64,000 nucleotides of DNA from Pseudorhodobacter sp. PARRP1 (GCA_002256245.1 NKIU01000003.1:372001-436000), one strand, 5' to 3'; shown: positions 7,460 through 15,545, counted from the stretch's first letter. The notes: generated by a model from the sequence alone, not told the origin. Translations and numbers: made by a program.

Positions 7460-8115
7460 GACAATTCCTTCAGATCATCGCGCAAGGCCAGCAGCGCGGC
7501 CAGCAGCGGTTGCAGCAGGGCAGGGGCAAGCGGTGTGCGCCCCATTTCGGCATCGCGGAAGGCCAGATAGCGGGTGCGGTCGGCTTCCTCGGCCAGCCAG
7601 ACAAGGCGCAGGCCCTTGGGCGCGATCACCATTTCCTTCAACAGATCGGGGCTAAGGCGCGCCAGATGCTCCAACACCAGATCAGCAGGCGGCGCGGCCT
7701 GAGGCGCATCGCTGCGGATGGCGCAATCTTCGGGGAAGCCGGGCGGCAGGGTGATCTGATGGGCCAGATCGCTGAAATGGCTGAACGGCTCCACCCCGCG
7801 CGGGCGCAGCATCACATCCAGCGTGGCGCGGGCCGGGGTCGGCTCGGCCAGTGTGACCAGCAGCCACAAAGCGGGTAGTTTGCGGTAGGTCAGCGTGTCG
7901 GGCACCACTTGCAGATCAAACAGCGCGCCCTGATGGCGGCCCGAAAGGCGCGGAAATCCGGTGGGGGCAAGGGCTGTGATCGGCGCATCAAAGAGGCCAG
8001 CCACATCGGCAAAATACCGCCCGCGCGCGGCCATACGCTTGGCGCTTTGCCCGCGCAGCCGCAGCGCAATGCCGCAGCCCATCGCAATCACCAAGGCCCA
8101 GATCAGAAATTTCAT
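7456..8115 (-). CDS. Membrane-anchored hypothetical protein
   Basis: This 219-residue protein has one N-terminal hydrophobic anchor (MKFLIWALVIAMGCGIALRL) followed by a soluble domain with segments such as LPALWLLVTLAEP and LAHQITLPPGFPED. No family was recognised. It follows the APC transporter by 52 bp, a space that holds a strong hairpin, and overlaps the next gene by 4 bp. Its place in the transporter operon suggests a membrane-associated accessory role, but nothing in the sequence names it. ATG 8115 is preferred over 8127 because it starts directly at the anchor. Confidence 0.65.
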   Translation of the reverse strand: MKFLIWALVIAMGCGIALRLRGQSAKRMAARGRYFADVAGLFDAPITALAPTGFPRLSGRHQGALFDLQVVPDTLTYRKLPALWLLVTLAEPTPARATLDVMLRPRGVEPFSHFSDLAHQITLPPGFPEDCAIRSDAPQAAPPADLVLEHLARLSPDLLKEMVIAPKGLRLVWLAEEADRTRYLAFRDAEMGRTPLAPALLQPLLAALLALRDDLKELS

Positions 8116-8133
8116 GCGGTCTTCCAAAAATGA

Positions 8134-8160
8134 TCCGGCCCGCGCATCGCACGGGCCGGA
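8134..8160 (-). terminator. Hairpin downstream of the APC transporter, possible partial terminator
   Basis: TCCGGCCCG and CGGGCCGGA form a 9-bp GC-rich stem around a 9-base loop. On the minus strand it is followed by TCATTTTTGG. It lies just after the transporter stop and before two further genes of the same orientation, so it may lower their expression. Confidence 0.5.
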
Positions 8161-8167
8161 AGCTGTC

Positions 8168-9592
8168 TTAATACCCGCGTGGGCGCGGCCACGGCATGGT
8201 GAACTGATCGGCGCGTTTCACAAAGCGGTAGCGCCAGAAGTGGAACCACAGTGACACCACGATATAAAACCCGATCATCGCAATCAGCTGCGTGCCATAG
8301 CCAAGAAACACGGCAAAGTAGGTCACCGCGCACAAAGCCATCAGCGAAATCGCAGGCAGCGGGTGCAACGGATGCTCATAGCCGCGTTTGATGGTGTCGA
8401 GCGGCCATTTCTTGCGGAACATGATCATGTTGATCGGCATGAAGGTGTAACCCAAAAGCCCCGACAGGATCGAGAAGGTGATCACCTGATCCAAAGGTGC
8501 GCCCAAGGCGAAGATCAGCGCAATCGGCACCAGAAAGATGATCGCGCGGTAGGGGGTGCGATAGACCGGATGCACCGCGCCAAACCACGCGGGCAGATAA
8601 TGGTCACGCCCCATCGAAAACCACGCCCGGCTGGCATCATTGATACAGCCGTTCGCCGATGCCAAGGTGGCAAACAGCGTGCCGATCCCCAGCAGCCACA
8701 CCAGCGCGTTCGATCCCGAAATCTGCGCCGCCGAGAACAACGGTGCCACCGCGCCATTCACGCCGTCGCCCAGATACTCCCAAGGCAGCAGGCCCGAACA
8801 GACATACCACGTCAGCGTCGCCGCAATCAGCAGCGTCATGATCCCGGCAAGCGTGCCAAACGGCAAGGATCGCGCGGGCGAGCGGACTTCCTCTGCCGCC
8901 TGCGTCGTGCCCTCAATCCCCAGATAATACCAAAGGCCAAAGTGCATCGCCGCAAGGATACCCAACCAGCCGTAAGGCAGGCTGGCCTGACCGCTCATCA
9001 GATCCTTGTGCAGCATCTCTCCGGCCCCCAGCAGCGGCGAGGTTGCCAGAAACATCACAATGATCGCCGTGAAGGCAAAGGCGGTGATCACCAGATTGAA
9101 CGTCAGTGTGGCCAGCACGCCGCGATAGTTCAGCCATGCCAGAAACATGATCGCCAGCACAATGAACGGGCGTTGATCCAAGCCGCCCTCATGCCCGGTC
9201 ATCGCCGCCACGGTATCGACCAGAAACCCCAGCGTGATGGCATTACCGGCCTCAAGCATCGTATAGGCGAACACCAGATACAGGCCTACGTTGAACGCCA
9301 TCAGCGGCCCGATGATGTGCTTGGCTTGGGTATATTGCCCGCCTGCCGCGGCCACCGTCGATGTGACCTCGCTGTCGATCATCGCGACGCAAGAATACAA
9401 GATCCCCGCAAACCAGCAGGCGATAAGGGCTGCATAAGCCCCGCCCTTACCCACCGCAAAGTTCCACCCCATATACTCGCCCACCAAAACGATGCCGACC
9501 CCCAGCGCCCAAACATGCGCTGGCCCCAGCACCCGCAACAGGCCCATCGACTGGCCGTGTGCCGTGTGGTCCACGTCTTCAGAATGTGCCAT
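8168..9592 (-). CDS. APC-superfamily permease associated with small membrane proteins
   Basis: This 474-residue permease has about twelve membrane segments, of normal APC length. The N-terminal region (LLRVLGPAHVWALGVGIVLV) and SEVTSTVAAAGGQYTQAK resemble the ethanolamine/amine permease branch. It is preceded by three tiny membrane-protein genes and followed by two more membrane-associated genes, all on one strand with almost no spacing, and this unit diverges from mgsABC-gmaS. It is therefore a good candidate importer for methylamine or another methylated amine. Substrate assignment is inference from context; ethanolamine or another amine is the main alternative. Confidence 0.87.
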   Translation of the reverse strand: MAHSEDVDHTAHGQSMGLLRVLGPAHVWALGVGIVLVGEYMGWNFAVGKGGAYAALIACWFAGILYSCVAMIDSEVTSTVAAAGGQYTQAKHIIGPLMAFNVGLYLVFAYTMLEAGNAITLGFLVDTVAAMTGHEGGLDQRPFIVLAIMFLAWLNYRGVLATLTFNLVITAFAFTAIIVMFLATSPLLGAGEMLHKDLMSGQASLPYGWLGILAAMHFGLWYYLGIEGTTQAAEEVRSPARSLPFGTLAGIMTLLIAATLTWYVCSGLLPWEYLGDGVNGAVAPLFSAAQISGSNALVWLLGIGTLFATLASANGCINDASRAWFSMGRDHYLPAWFGAVHPVYRTPYRAIIFLVPIALIFALGAPLDQVITFSILSGLLGYTFMPINMIMFRKKWPLDTIKRGYEHPLHPLPAISLMALCAVTYFAVFLGYGTQLIAMIGFYIVVSLWFHFWRYRFVKRADQFTMPWPRPRGY

Positions 9593-9594
9593 CC

Positions 9595-9768
9595 TCAGCC
9601 CTCCAGCCGGTGTTTTTCGGTCATCGCTTCCAACTCGCCCTCACGCGAGGAGGTCAGCGCCTCTTCCGAATAGGTGGTGTCGATCTTGATCCAGTCGATC
9701 ACGATCAACAGCCCGAACAGCGCGGACAAGCCCCAGGCGCCGTATTCGATGTAATTCCAGGTATCCAT
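9595..9768 (-). CDS. 57-residue single-span membrane protein next to the APC transporter
   Basis: Starting from ATG 9768 (MDTWNYIEYGAWG), with AGGAG seven bases upstream, this gene encodes one hydrophobic span at about residues 10-25 and a charged tail (EEALTSSREGELEAMTEKHR). Its end overlaps or abuts the transporter start. An upstream ATG at 9792 would overlap the previous gene and lacks a ribosome site. No named family was recognised; conserved placement would suggest a transporter accessory subunit. Confidence 0.7.
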   Translation of the reverse strand: MDTWNYIEYGAWGLSALFGLLIVIDWIKIDTTYSEEALTSSREGELEAMTEKHRLEG

Positions 9769-9778
9769 CACGGCGCTC

Positions 9779-10159
9779 CTATTTCTCGCCAAACTTCTCG
9801 GCGATGACTTCGCGGTATTCCTTGTCGGACAGCCGGATCATCATCACGAAATAGCCCACGATCACGATCACCATCACCGCCAGCGCCATCCAGCTGAAGC
9901 TGTAGTCATAGCGCGCGGTGATCATGTCATGCGCCGAGGCCGCATCTGGAAAGCCAAGCTTGTTCCATTGCTGCACCATCACCGGGTTCTGCCCCAAACT
10001 CTCCCAAGTCGGGTTTTCCACCGGCACCGGCAGCTTGGCCGAGCCTGCAAGCCCCAGCCACAGCGGCACGAACAAGGCTCCAACCGACAGCACCACCAGC
10101 ACGATCACGTCGATGATCTGGCCCAGCTTGCTTTGAACGGGGGGGATATAGCGTGCCAT
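9779..10159 (-). CDS. 126-residue membrane protein with two spans, transporter operon
   Basis: Two hydrophobic helices at about residues 13-38 and 89-110 flank a hydrophilic central region of about 50 residues (VPVENPTWESLGQNPVMVQQ...). If the two helices form a hairpin, the central part would lie on one side of the membrane. The gene starts one base after the stop of the preceding 105-residue gene. No family was recognised. The arrangement is reminiscent of small helper subunits of secondary transporters, but that is only suggestive. Confidence 0.75.
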   Translation of the reverse strand: MARYIPPVQSKLGQIIDVIVLVVLSVGALFVPLWLGLAGSAKLPVPVENPTWESLGQNPVMVQQWNKLGFPDAASAHDMITARYDYSFSWMALAVMVIVIVGYFVMMIRLSDKEYREVIAEKFGEK

Positions 10160-10477
10160 CTATTTCCCCTTTGCCGCACGGGCGGCATCCAGAAACTTGA
10201 TGTCCAGCCCATACATGAAGTCGCGGTCCTCGCGGTAATGCCGCAGCATCGCCATGATCGCGGCGGTGTTGTAGATCAACACCAGCGCGCCCCCGATCAG
10301 CAGCATCACCCGCGCCCCGCCAGATGGGGCAAGATCCCAGGTGCCCCACATCACAAACCCGATAGCCAACCAAAGGCCGATGACAAAAGCCCACGCAATC
10401 CGCGTATCGCTTTGGTGCATCGCCTTGATCCGTGTGTTCAGATCAGACAAATTTTCCTCCCAAGTGGCCCCCTCCAC
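10160..10477 (-). CDS. 105-residue membrane protein with two spans, first gene of the transporter operon
   Basis: The protein has a hydrophilic N-terminus (MEGATWEENLSDLNTRIKAM), two hydrophobic helices at about 27-47 and 55-76, and a charged C-terminus with RHYREDRDFMYGLD. It resembles the two-helix 2TM domain proteins seen beside sensors and transporters, but no function is established here. Its upstream region has the candidate operator at 10,551-10,567, so it leads the minus-strand unit that ends at 7187. Confidence 0.75.
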   Translation of the reverse strand: MEGATWEENLSDLNTRIKAMHQSDTRIAWAFVIGLWLAIGFVMWGTWDLAPSGGARVMLLIGGALVLIYNTAAIMAMLRHYREDRDFMYGLDIKFLDAARAAKGK

Positions 10478-10550
10478 CTGCGCGCGCTTAGGGCCATAGC
10501 GCGGCAGTCGCGGCGGGTTTTCTCCGCCTGTATTCTTTGGTGTGAATTTT

Positions 10551-10567
10551 ATTTTCTGACAGGAAAC
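10551..10567. promoter_or_regulatory. Candidate methylated-amine regulon operator upstream of the small-protein/APC operon
   Basis: ATTTTCTGACAGGAAAC pairs at 6 of 8 positions and shares CTGACAGG with the site upstream of dmmD. It lies 74 bp upstream of the start at 10,477. Confidence 0.5.
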
Positions 10568-10931
10568 ACTGCCTGCGACATTCTGTCAAAGCATTTGATG
10601 AGAAATTAGGCGAAATGATAACTTGAGCCTTCCGTGGGCTGGACGGGATAAGCAAACTCTCCAGTGGAGAGTTTGCCCCGGCCATGTGGAAACGGAATGG
10701 GTAGATCCCTTCAAGCACCACTGTCAGAGGGCAGCGCCTGACCTGGCTGGCGTGAAGCGCCTGCCATGGGCAGGGCAGGCGCTGCCCGGTGGCTTTGGGC
10801 CACCGGGGGGCAAGTTGCCCCGTTGCGACTTTGGCCAATGCAAAAGCATCGGCCAAACCCAAACTCTCCATCTGCGTCCACCCCGCCCAAGCCTTCACCG
10901 CACCGCCCACATTCCCGGCAAAATGAAAATC
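10568..10931. other. Intergenic region between divergent transporter and mgs operons
   Basis: This stretch holds three stem-loops arranged like the tandem-hairpin element: GCAAACTCTCC / GGAGAGTTTGC at about 10,648-10,672, GCGCCTGCC / GGCAGGCGC at about 10,759-10,784 and CCCGGTGGC / GCCACCGGGG at about 10,785-10,808. The TTGCTCA hairpin of the other copies is missing. Open frames across it read through the hairpins and are not credible genes. Confidence 0.6.
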
Positions 10932-10948
10932 ATTACCCACGGTGAAAA
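10932..10948. promoter_or_regulatory. Candidate methylated-amine regulon operator upstream of mgsA
   Basis: ATTACCCACGGTGAAAA has half-sites TTACC and GGTGAA (reverse complement TTCACC). It resembles the site upstream of the 595-residue permease and lies 77 bp before the mgsA start. It is the weaker type of match. Confidence 0.4.
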
Positions 10949-11024
10949 AAAGTTTCTTCACAGTTGACGGAAGATTTTGCCGTGATAGCCTTGGCGCACA
11001 ATCACACGACAAGGAGTCGCAGCC

Positions 11025-11921
11025 ATGTGCGGAATCGTCGGGCTTTTCCTGAAAGACCCCAAACTACAGCCTCAGTTGGGGGCCATGCTGACCGACATGC
11101 TGATCACCATGACCGACCGTGGCCCCGACAGCGCCGGTATCGCGATCTATTCTCAGGGTAAAATCGGCCACGGCAAGCTGACCGTGCAATCGGCCACGCC
11201 CGAGGTTGATTTCAAAAACCTCGACGCCGATCTGAAAGACGCGCTGGGCACCCCGGTGCTGATGCTGGTGAAATCCACCCACGCCGTGCTGGAAGTGCCC
11301 GCGGGCCAGTTGGATGCAGCCCGCGCGGCACTGGCAAAAATCCGCCCCGGCCTCAAGGTGATGTCCTCGGGCGAAGGCATTGAGATTTATAAGGAAGTAG
11401 GCCTGCCCAAAGACGTGGCGGCCCGCTTTGAAGTCGCCAAGATGCACGGCACTCATGGCATCGGCCACACCCGGATGGCCACCGAATCTGCCGTCACCAC
11501 CATGGGCGCGCACCCGTTCTCGACTGGCCCGGATCAGTGCCTTGTGCACAACGGCTCGCTGTCCAACCACAACGGCGTGCGGCGCGTGCTGAAACAAGCC
11601 GGCATGACGTTTGAGACCGAAAACGACACCGAAGTCGGTGCTGCCTTCGTCAGCCACAAGCTGCAACAGGGCGAAACCTTGGGGCAGGCGCTGGAAGCCA
11701 CGCTCACCGATCTTGACGGTTTCTTCACCTTCGTGGTCGGCACCAAAGACGGCTTCGGCGTGGTGCGTGATCCGATCGCCTGCAAGCCCGCTGTGATGGC
11801 CGAAACCGACCAATACGTCGCCTTCGGGTCCGAATACCGCGCCCTCGTCAACCTGCCGGGCATCGAATCCGCCCGCGTATGGGAGCCCGAGCCCGCAACC
11901 GTTTACTTCTGGGAACGCTGA
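11025..11921 (+). CDS. mgsA: N-methylglutamate synthase subunit A (class II glutamine amidotransferase)
   Basis: This 298-residue protein begins MCGIVGLF, with the catalytic N-terminal cysteine of Ntn-hydrolase amidotransferases, and has GHTRMATESAV and HNGSLSNHNGVR. It corresponds to the GlxB/MgsA type. In the N-methylglutamate pathway it acts with MgsB and MgsC on gamma-glutamylmethylamide, releasing methylamine from the amide so it can be joined to 2-oxoglutarate. AAGGAG lies at good spacing before the ATG. It is the first gene of mgsABC-gmaS, with mgsB 2 bp downstream. Confidence 0.92.
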   Translation: MCGIVGLFLKDPKLQPQLGAMLTDMLITMTDRGPDSAGIAIYSQGKIGHGKLTVQSATPEVDFKNLDADLKDALGTPVLMLVKSTHAVLEVPAGQLDAARAALAKIRPGLKVMSSGEGIEIYKEVGLPKDVAARFEVAKMHGTHGIGHTRMATESAVTTMGAHPFSTGPDQCLVHNGSLSNHNGVRRVLKQAGMTFETENDTEVGAAFVSHKLQQGETLGQALEATLTDLDGFFTFVVGTKDGFGVVRDPIACKPAVMAETDQYVAFGSEYRALVNLPGIESARVWEPEPATVYFWER

Positions 11922-11923
11922 AC

Positions 11924-12616
11924 ATGCAGACTTTCGACCTTGAAGCGCAGGGCCTGCGCGCGCTGAACCAAGCGCTCCACAACCTGAAAGGCGCCAACAC
12001 GAATGAGACCGCTTGGGAAGTCGTCAACCCCAAAGGCAGCCACGCGATTGCCGTGGGTGTGGACGCCCCCATCGACATCACCGTGCGCGGCTCCACCGGA
12101 TATTACTGCGCGGGCATGAACAAACAGGCGACGATCCGCGTCAAAGGCTCGGCTGGCCCCGGCGTGGCCGAAAATATGATGAGCGGCACGGTGATCATCG
12201 ACGGCGACGCCTCGCAATACGCAGGTGCGACGGGTCGCGGCGGTTTGCTGGTGATCAAAGGCAACGCAAGCTCGCGCTGCGGCATCTCGATGAAGGGCAT
12301 CGACATCGTCGTGCATGGCAACATCGGCCACATGTCGTGTTTCATGGCGCAATCGGGCAACATTCTGGTGCTTGGGGATGCAGGCGACGCGCTGGGCGAC
12401 AGCCTGTATGAGGCCCACCTGTTCGTGCGCGGCACCGTCAAATCGCTGGGCACCGACTGTATTGAGAAAGAAATGCGCCCCGAACACCTTGCGATCATCG
12501 CCGACCTTCTGAAGCGCGGCGAAGCCGAACACCTCGCAAAACCCAGCGATTTCAAACGCTACGGCTCGGCCCGCAAACTCTACACCTTCAACATCGACAA
12601 CGCGTCGTCCTACTGA
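11924..12616 (+). CDS. mgsB: N-methylglutamate synthase subunit B (GXGXG domain protein)
   Basis: This 230-residue protein corresponds to the C-terminal GXGXG beta-helix domain of glutamate synthase as a free subunit (GlxC/MgsB type). Regularly spaced glycine-rich turns are visible: RGSTGYYCAGMN, GSAGPGVAENMMSG, DASQYAGATGRGG and GDAGDALGDS. It is structural and helps hold the active sites of MgsA and MgsC together. The ATG at 11,924 follows the mgsA stop directly; extension further upstream would overlap mgsA. Confidence 0.9.
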   Translation: MQTFDLEAQGLRALNQALHNLKGANTNETAWEVVNPKGSHAIAVGVDAPIDITVRGSTGYYCAGMNKQATIRVKGSAGPGVAENMMSGTVIIDGDASQYAGATGRGGLLVIKGNASSRCGISMKGIDIVVHGNIGHMSCFMAQSGNILVLGDAGDALGDSLYEAHLFVRGTVKSLGTDCIEKEMRPEHLAIIADLLKRGEAEHLAKPSDFKRYGSARKLYTFNIDNASSY

Positions 12617-12623
12617 GGCATAT

Positions 12624-13949
12624 ATGAGCGATTTTCCCCATACCCCGCCGAAGCAAAGCTGGACCTATTCCAACGACGTGAACGCCGAAATCCGCCGCGC
12701 CGCAGCCACCGGGATTTACGACATCCGTGGCGGTGGCAGCAAACGCAAACTGCCGCATTTCGATGACCTGCTGTTCCTCGGCGCGTCCATCAGCCGCTAC
12801 CCCCTCGAAGGCTACCGCGAGAAATGCGCCACCGACGTCTGGCTCGGCACCCGCTACGCCAAAAAACCGATCCACCTCGACATCCCCGTCACCATCGCAG
12901 GCATGTCGTTCGGCGCACTCTCCGGCCCCGCCAAAGAAGCCTTGGGCCGTGGCGCAAGTGCTGCTGGCACCTCGACCACCACCGGTGATGGCGGCATGAC
13001 CGAAGAAGAACGCGGCCACTCCAACACTCTCGTTTACCAATATCTGCCCAGCCGCTACGGCATGAACCCCGACGATCTGCGCCGCGCCGATGCCATCGAA
13101 GTCGTCGTCGGCCAAGGTGCAAAACCCGGCGGTGGCGGCATGCTGCTGGGTCAGAAGATCAGCGACCGCGTTGCCAAAATGCGCAACCTTCCCAAAGGCA
13201 TCGACCAGCGCTCTGCCTGCCGTCACCCCGACTGGACCGGCCCCGATGATCTGGAAATCAAGATCATGGAAATCCGCGAGATCACCGACTGGGAGAAACC
13301 GATCTACGTCAAAATCGGCGGCGCGCGCCCCTATTACGACACCGCCCTCGCCGTCAAAGCTGGCGCGGATGTGGTGGTGCTCGACGGCATGCAAGGCGGC
13401 ACCGCGGCCACCCAAGACGTGTTCATCGAAAACGTCGGCATGCCGATCCTCGCCTGTATTCCGCTGGCGGTCAAAGCGCTGCAAGACCTTGGTATGCACC
13501 GCAAAGTGCAACTGATCGTCTCGGGCGGCATCCGCACCGGGGCCGATGTGGCCAAAGCCATGGCCTTGGGCGCTGACGCCGTCGCCATCGGCACCGCCGC
13601 CCTGATCGCCTTGGGCGACAACGATCCGAAATGGGAATCCGAATACAACAAACTCGGCACCACCGCAGGCGCTTATGACGACTGGCACGAGGGCCGCGAC
13701 CCCGCAGGCATCACCACCCAAGACCCCGAGCTTTTCAACCGTTTCGACCCGATCCTCGGCGGCCGTCGCCTGAAAAACTACCTCAAGGTGATGACGCTAG
13801 AGGCCCAGACCATCGCCCGCGCCTGCGGCAAAAACCACCTGCACAATCTGGAACCCGAAGACCTGTGCGCGCTGACCATCGAAGGCGCGGCCATGGCGGG
13901 CGTTCCCTTGGCGGGCACCAACTGGATTCCCGGAAAGAACGGCTTCTAA
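12624..13949 (+). CDS. mgsC: N-methylglutamate synthase subunit C (FMN glutamate-synthase-like)
   Basis: This 441-residue protein matches the central FMN-binding domain of glutamate synthase as a free subunit. Visible elements are TIAGMSFGALSGPAKEALG, KPGGGGMLLGQKIS, VKIGGARPYYD and the phosphate-binding region VSGGIRTGADVAKAMALGAD. With MgsA and MgsB it forms N-methylglutamate from 2-oxoglutarate and the methylamine group of gamma-glutamylmethylamide. It begins 8 bp after mgsB. Size is normal for MgsC. Confidence 0.92.
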   Translation: MSDFPHTPPKQSWTYSNDVNAEIRRAAATGIYDIRGGGSKRKLPHFDDLLFLGASISRYPLEGYREKCATDVWLGTRYAKKPIHLDIPVTIAGMSFGALSGPAKEALGRGASAAGTSTTTGDGGMTEEERGHSNTLVYQYLPSRYGMNPDDLRRADAIEVVVGQGAKPGGGGMLLGQKISDRVAKMRNLPKGIDQRSACRHPDWTGPDDLEIKIMEIREITDWEKPIYVKIGGARPYYDTALAVKAGADVVVLDGMQGGTAATQDVFIENVGMPILACIPLAVKALQDLGMHRKVQLIVSGGIRTGADVAKAMALGADAVAIGTAALIALGDNDPKWESEYNKLGTTAGAYDDWHEGRDPAGITTQDPELFNRFDPILGGRRLKNYLKVMTLEAQTIARACGKNHLHNLEPEDLCALTIEGAAMAGVPLAGTNWIPGKNGF

Positions 13950-13956
13950 CGAATTG

Positions 13957-13980
13957 GCTGGCCTGAACAATCAGGCCAGC
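13957..13980. other. Perfect intercistronic hairpin between mgsC and gmaS
   Basis: GCTGGCCTGA and TCAGGCCAGC form a 10-bp perfect stem with an ACAA loop. No T-run follows, so it looks more like an mRNA-stability or processing element than a terminator. It could set the relative levels of MgsABC and GmaS. Confidence 0.7.
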
Positions 13981-14011
13981 ACCATAATTAAAGACGACAG
14001 GGAGCGACCAA

Positions 14012-15319
14012 ATGGTCCAAGATCTAGCCGCCTACGCCAAGGAAAAGGGCGTTAAATATTTCATGGTCAGCTACACCGACCTGTTCGGCGCACAGCGCGC
14101 CAAACTGGTGCCGGCGCAAGCGATCAACGACATGGCCGTCGATGGCGCAGGCTTTGCAGGCTTTGCCACCTGGCTTGACCTCACCGCCGCCCACCCCGAC
14201 ATGATGGCGGTGCCCGATGCCTCCTCGGTCATCCAACTGCCGTGGAAAAAAGAGGTGGCATGGCTCGCCTCCAACTGCGTGATGGAGGGCAAACCGGTCG
14301 CCCAAGCCCCGCGCAACGTGCTGCGCAAACTGGTGGACGAGGCCGCAAAAGAAGGCCTGCGCGTCAAAACCGGGGTGGAGCCTGAATTCTTCCTGCTGAC
14401 CCCCGAAGGCGACAAAATCGCCGATCCCTATGATAACGCAGAGAAACCATGCTATGACCAGCAGGCGATGATGCGCCAATACGACGTGATCGCCGAGGTG
14501 TGCGATTACATGCTGGAACTCGGCTGGGAGGCCTACCAGAACGACCACGAAGACGCGACCGGCCAGTATGAGATGAACTGGAAATACGACGACGTGCTGC
14601 AAACCGCCGACAAGCACAGCTTCTTCAAATTCATGATGAAATCCGTGGCCGAAAAGCACGGGTTGCGCTGCACCTTCATGCCAAAACCGTTCAAAGGCCT
14701 GACGGGGTCGGGCTGCCACGCCCATATCTCGGTCTGGGATCTGGAAGGCAAGAAGAACGCATTTTCCGACGACAGCAAGGAACTCGGCCTGTCGGATCGG
14801 GGCCGCAATTTCCTCGGCGGCATTATGAAACATGCCTCGGCACTGGCTGCGATCTGCAACCCGACCGTGAACAGCTATAAACGCATCAACGCCCCGCGCA
14901 CCTCGTCGGGCGCGACCTGGGCACCCAATACCGTGACCTGGACGGGCAACAACCGCACCCATATGGTCCGCGTGCCGGGGCCGGGTCGGTTCGAATTGCG
15001 CCTGCCCGATGGCGCGGCCAACCCCTACCTGATGCAGGCGGTGATCCTGGCCGCGGGCCTTGACGGCGTGCGCACCAAAGCCGACCCCGGCCCGCGCTAT
15101 GACATTGATATGTATACCCAAGGTCAAACCGTTACCGGCGCGCCGAAGCTGCCGCTGAACCTGCTCGATGCCTTGCGCGACTACGACCGCGACACCACCC
15201 TGAAAGCCGCGATGGGCGAGGAATTCTCTGCCGCCTACCTGAAACTCAAGGGCAAGGAATGGGACAGCTACGTCAGCCATTTCTCGAAATGGGAACACGA
15301 AAACACGCTGGATATCTGA
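14012..15319 (+). CDS. gmaS: Gamma-glutamylmethylamide synthetase GmaS
   Basis: This 435-residue glutamine-synthetase-fold enzyme has the glutamate/ATP motifs GVEPEFFLLTPEG, GQYEMNW, FMPKPFKGLTGSGCHAHISV and NSYKRINAPRTSSGATWAPN. It belongs to the short GlnA-type family that uses methylamine instead of ammonia, making gamma-glutamylmethylamide from glutamate, ATP and methylamine. Placement immediately after mgsABC fixes the role better than sequence alone, because ordinary glutamine synthetases are related. GGGAG precedes the ATG. It is the fourth gene of the operon. Confidence 0.92.
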   Translation: MVQDLAAYAKEKGVKYFMVSYTDLFGAQRAKLVPAQAINDMAVDGAGFAGFATWLDLTAAHPDMMAVPDASSVIQLPWKKEVAWLASNCVMEGKPVAQAPRNVLRKLVDEAAKEGLRVKTGVEPEFFLLTPEGDKIADPYDNAEKPCYDQQAMMRQYDVIAEVCDYMLELGWEAYQNDHEDATGQYEMNWKYDDVLQTADKHSFFKFMMKSVAEKHGLRCTFMPKPFKGLTGSGCHAHISVWDLEGKKNAFSDDSKELGLSDRGRNFLGGIMKHASALAAICNPTVNSYKRINAPRTSSGATWAPNTVTWTGNNRTHMVRVPGPGRFELRLPDGAANPYLMQAVILAAGLDGVRTKADPGPRYDIDMYTQGQTVTGAPKLPLNLLDALRDYDRDTTLKAAMGEEFSAAYLKLKGKEWDSYVSHFSKWEHENTLDI

Positions 15320-15329
15320 CCCGGCCCGG

Positions 15330-15358
15330 GGAGCGCCGCGCAATTCCGGCGCTCCCTA
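15330..15358. terminator. Hairpin after gmaS
   Basis: GGGAGCGCCG and CCGGCGCTCCC pair around CGCAATT, beginning 10 bp after the gmaS stop. A T-run is not present, so this is a likely 3'-end stabiliser or weak terminator. Confidence 0.5.
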
Positions 15359-15373
15359 TCCCTTCATCCGTTC

Positions 15374-15399
15374 GATAAATATCCCCGCCGGAGGCTCCG
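15374..15399 (-). repeat. Rhodobacterales GCCTCCGGCGGGGATATTT element
   Basis: On the minus strand this reads GGAGCCTCCGGCGGGGATAT then TTATCGAACGGATGAA. It is the same consensus and downstream AACGGATGAA as the copy between dmmD and dmmA. Confidence 0.85.
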
Positions 15400-15457
15400 A
15401 CGCCCGCATAGGTCGCAACGTTTGCGAAGGGAGCCCTGCCTTAACCATCCCACACCA

Positions 15458-15545
15458 CGCCGCCCCGGACTTGATCCGGGGCCTCGTTGTTTGCTTTGGC
15501 CGAGGAAAAGAGGCCCCGGATCAAGTCCGGGGCGGCGTGGTGTGG
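15458..15545. repeat. Long inverted repeat with CCCCGGACTTGATCCGGGGCCTC arms
   Basis: The arms (GCCCCGGACTTGATCCGGGG and the reverse complement CCCCGGATCAAGTCCGGGGC, extended by CACCACGCC / GGCGTGGTG) lie about 30 bp apart, so the transcript would form a very long stem. Each arm is itself a palindrome centred on GGACTTGATCC. A second copy is at about 41,962-42,030. Such palindromes are common dispersed repeats in alphaproteobacteria. Confidence 0.85.

Noticed and set aside
10623-10967. Plus-strand open frame of 114 codons in the same gap
   Set aside because: It overlaps the same hairpins and the mgsA promoter motif and has no recognisable domain.
10488-11012. Minus-strand open frame of 174 codons in the transporter-mgs gap
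   Set aside because: It covers the operator sites and hairpins, and the composition looks noncoding.
11025-13949. Ordinary glutamate synthase pieces
   Set aside because: The three separate subunits with gmaS and tmm point to N-methylglutamate synthase rather than GltBD.
14012-15319. Ordinary glutamine synthetase
   Set aside because: It is shorter than GlnA type I and sits directly after mgsABC, which is the setting of gamma-glutamylmethylamide synthetase.
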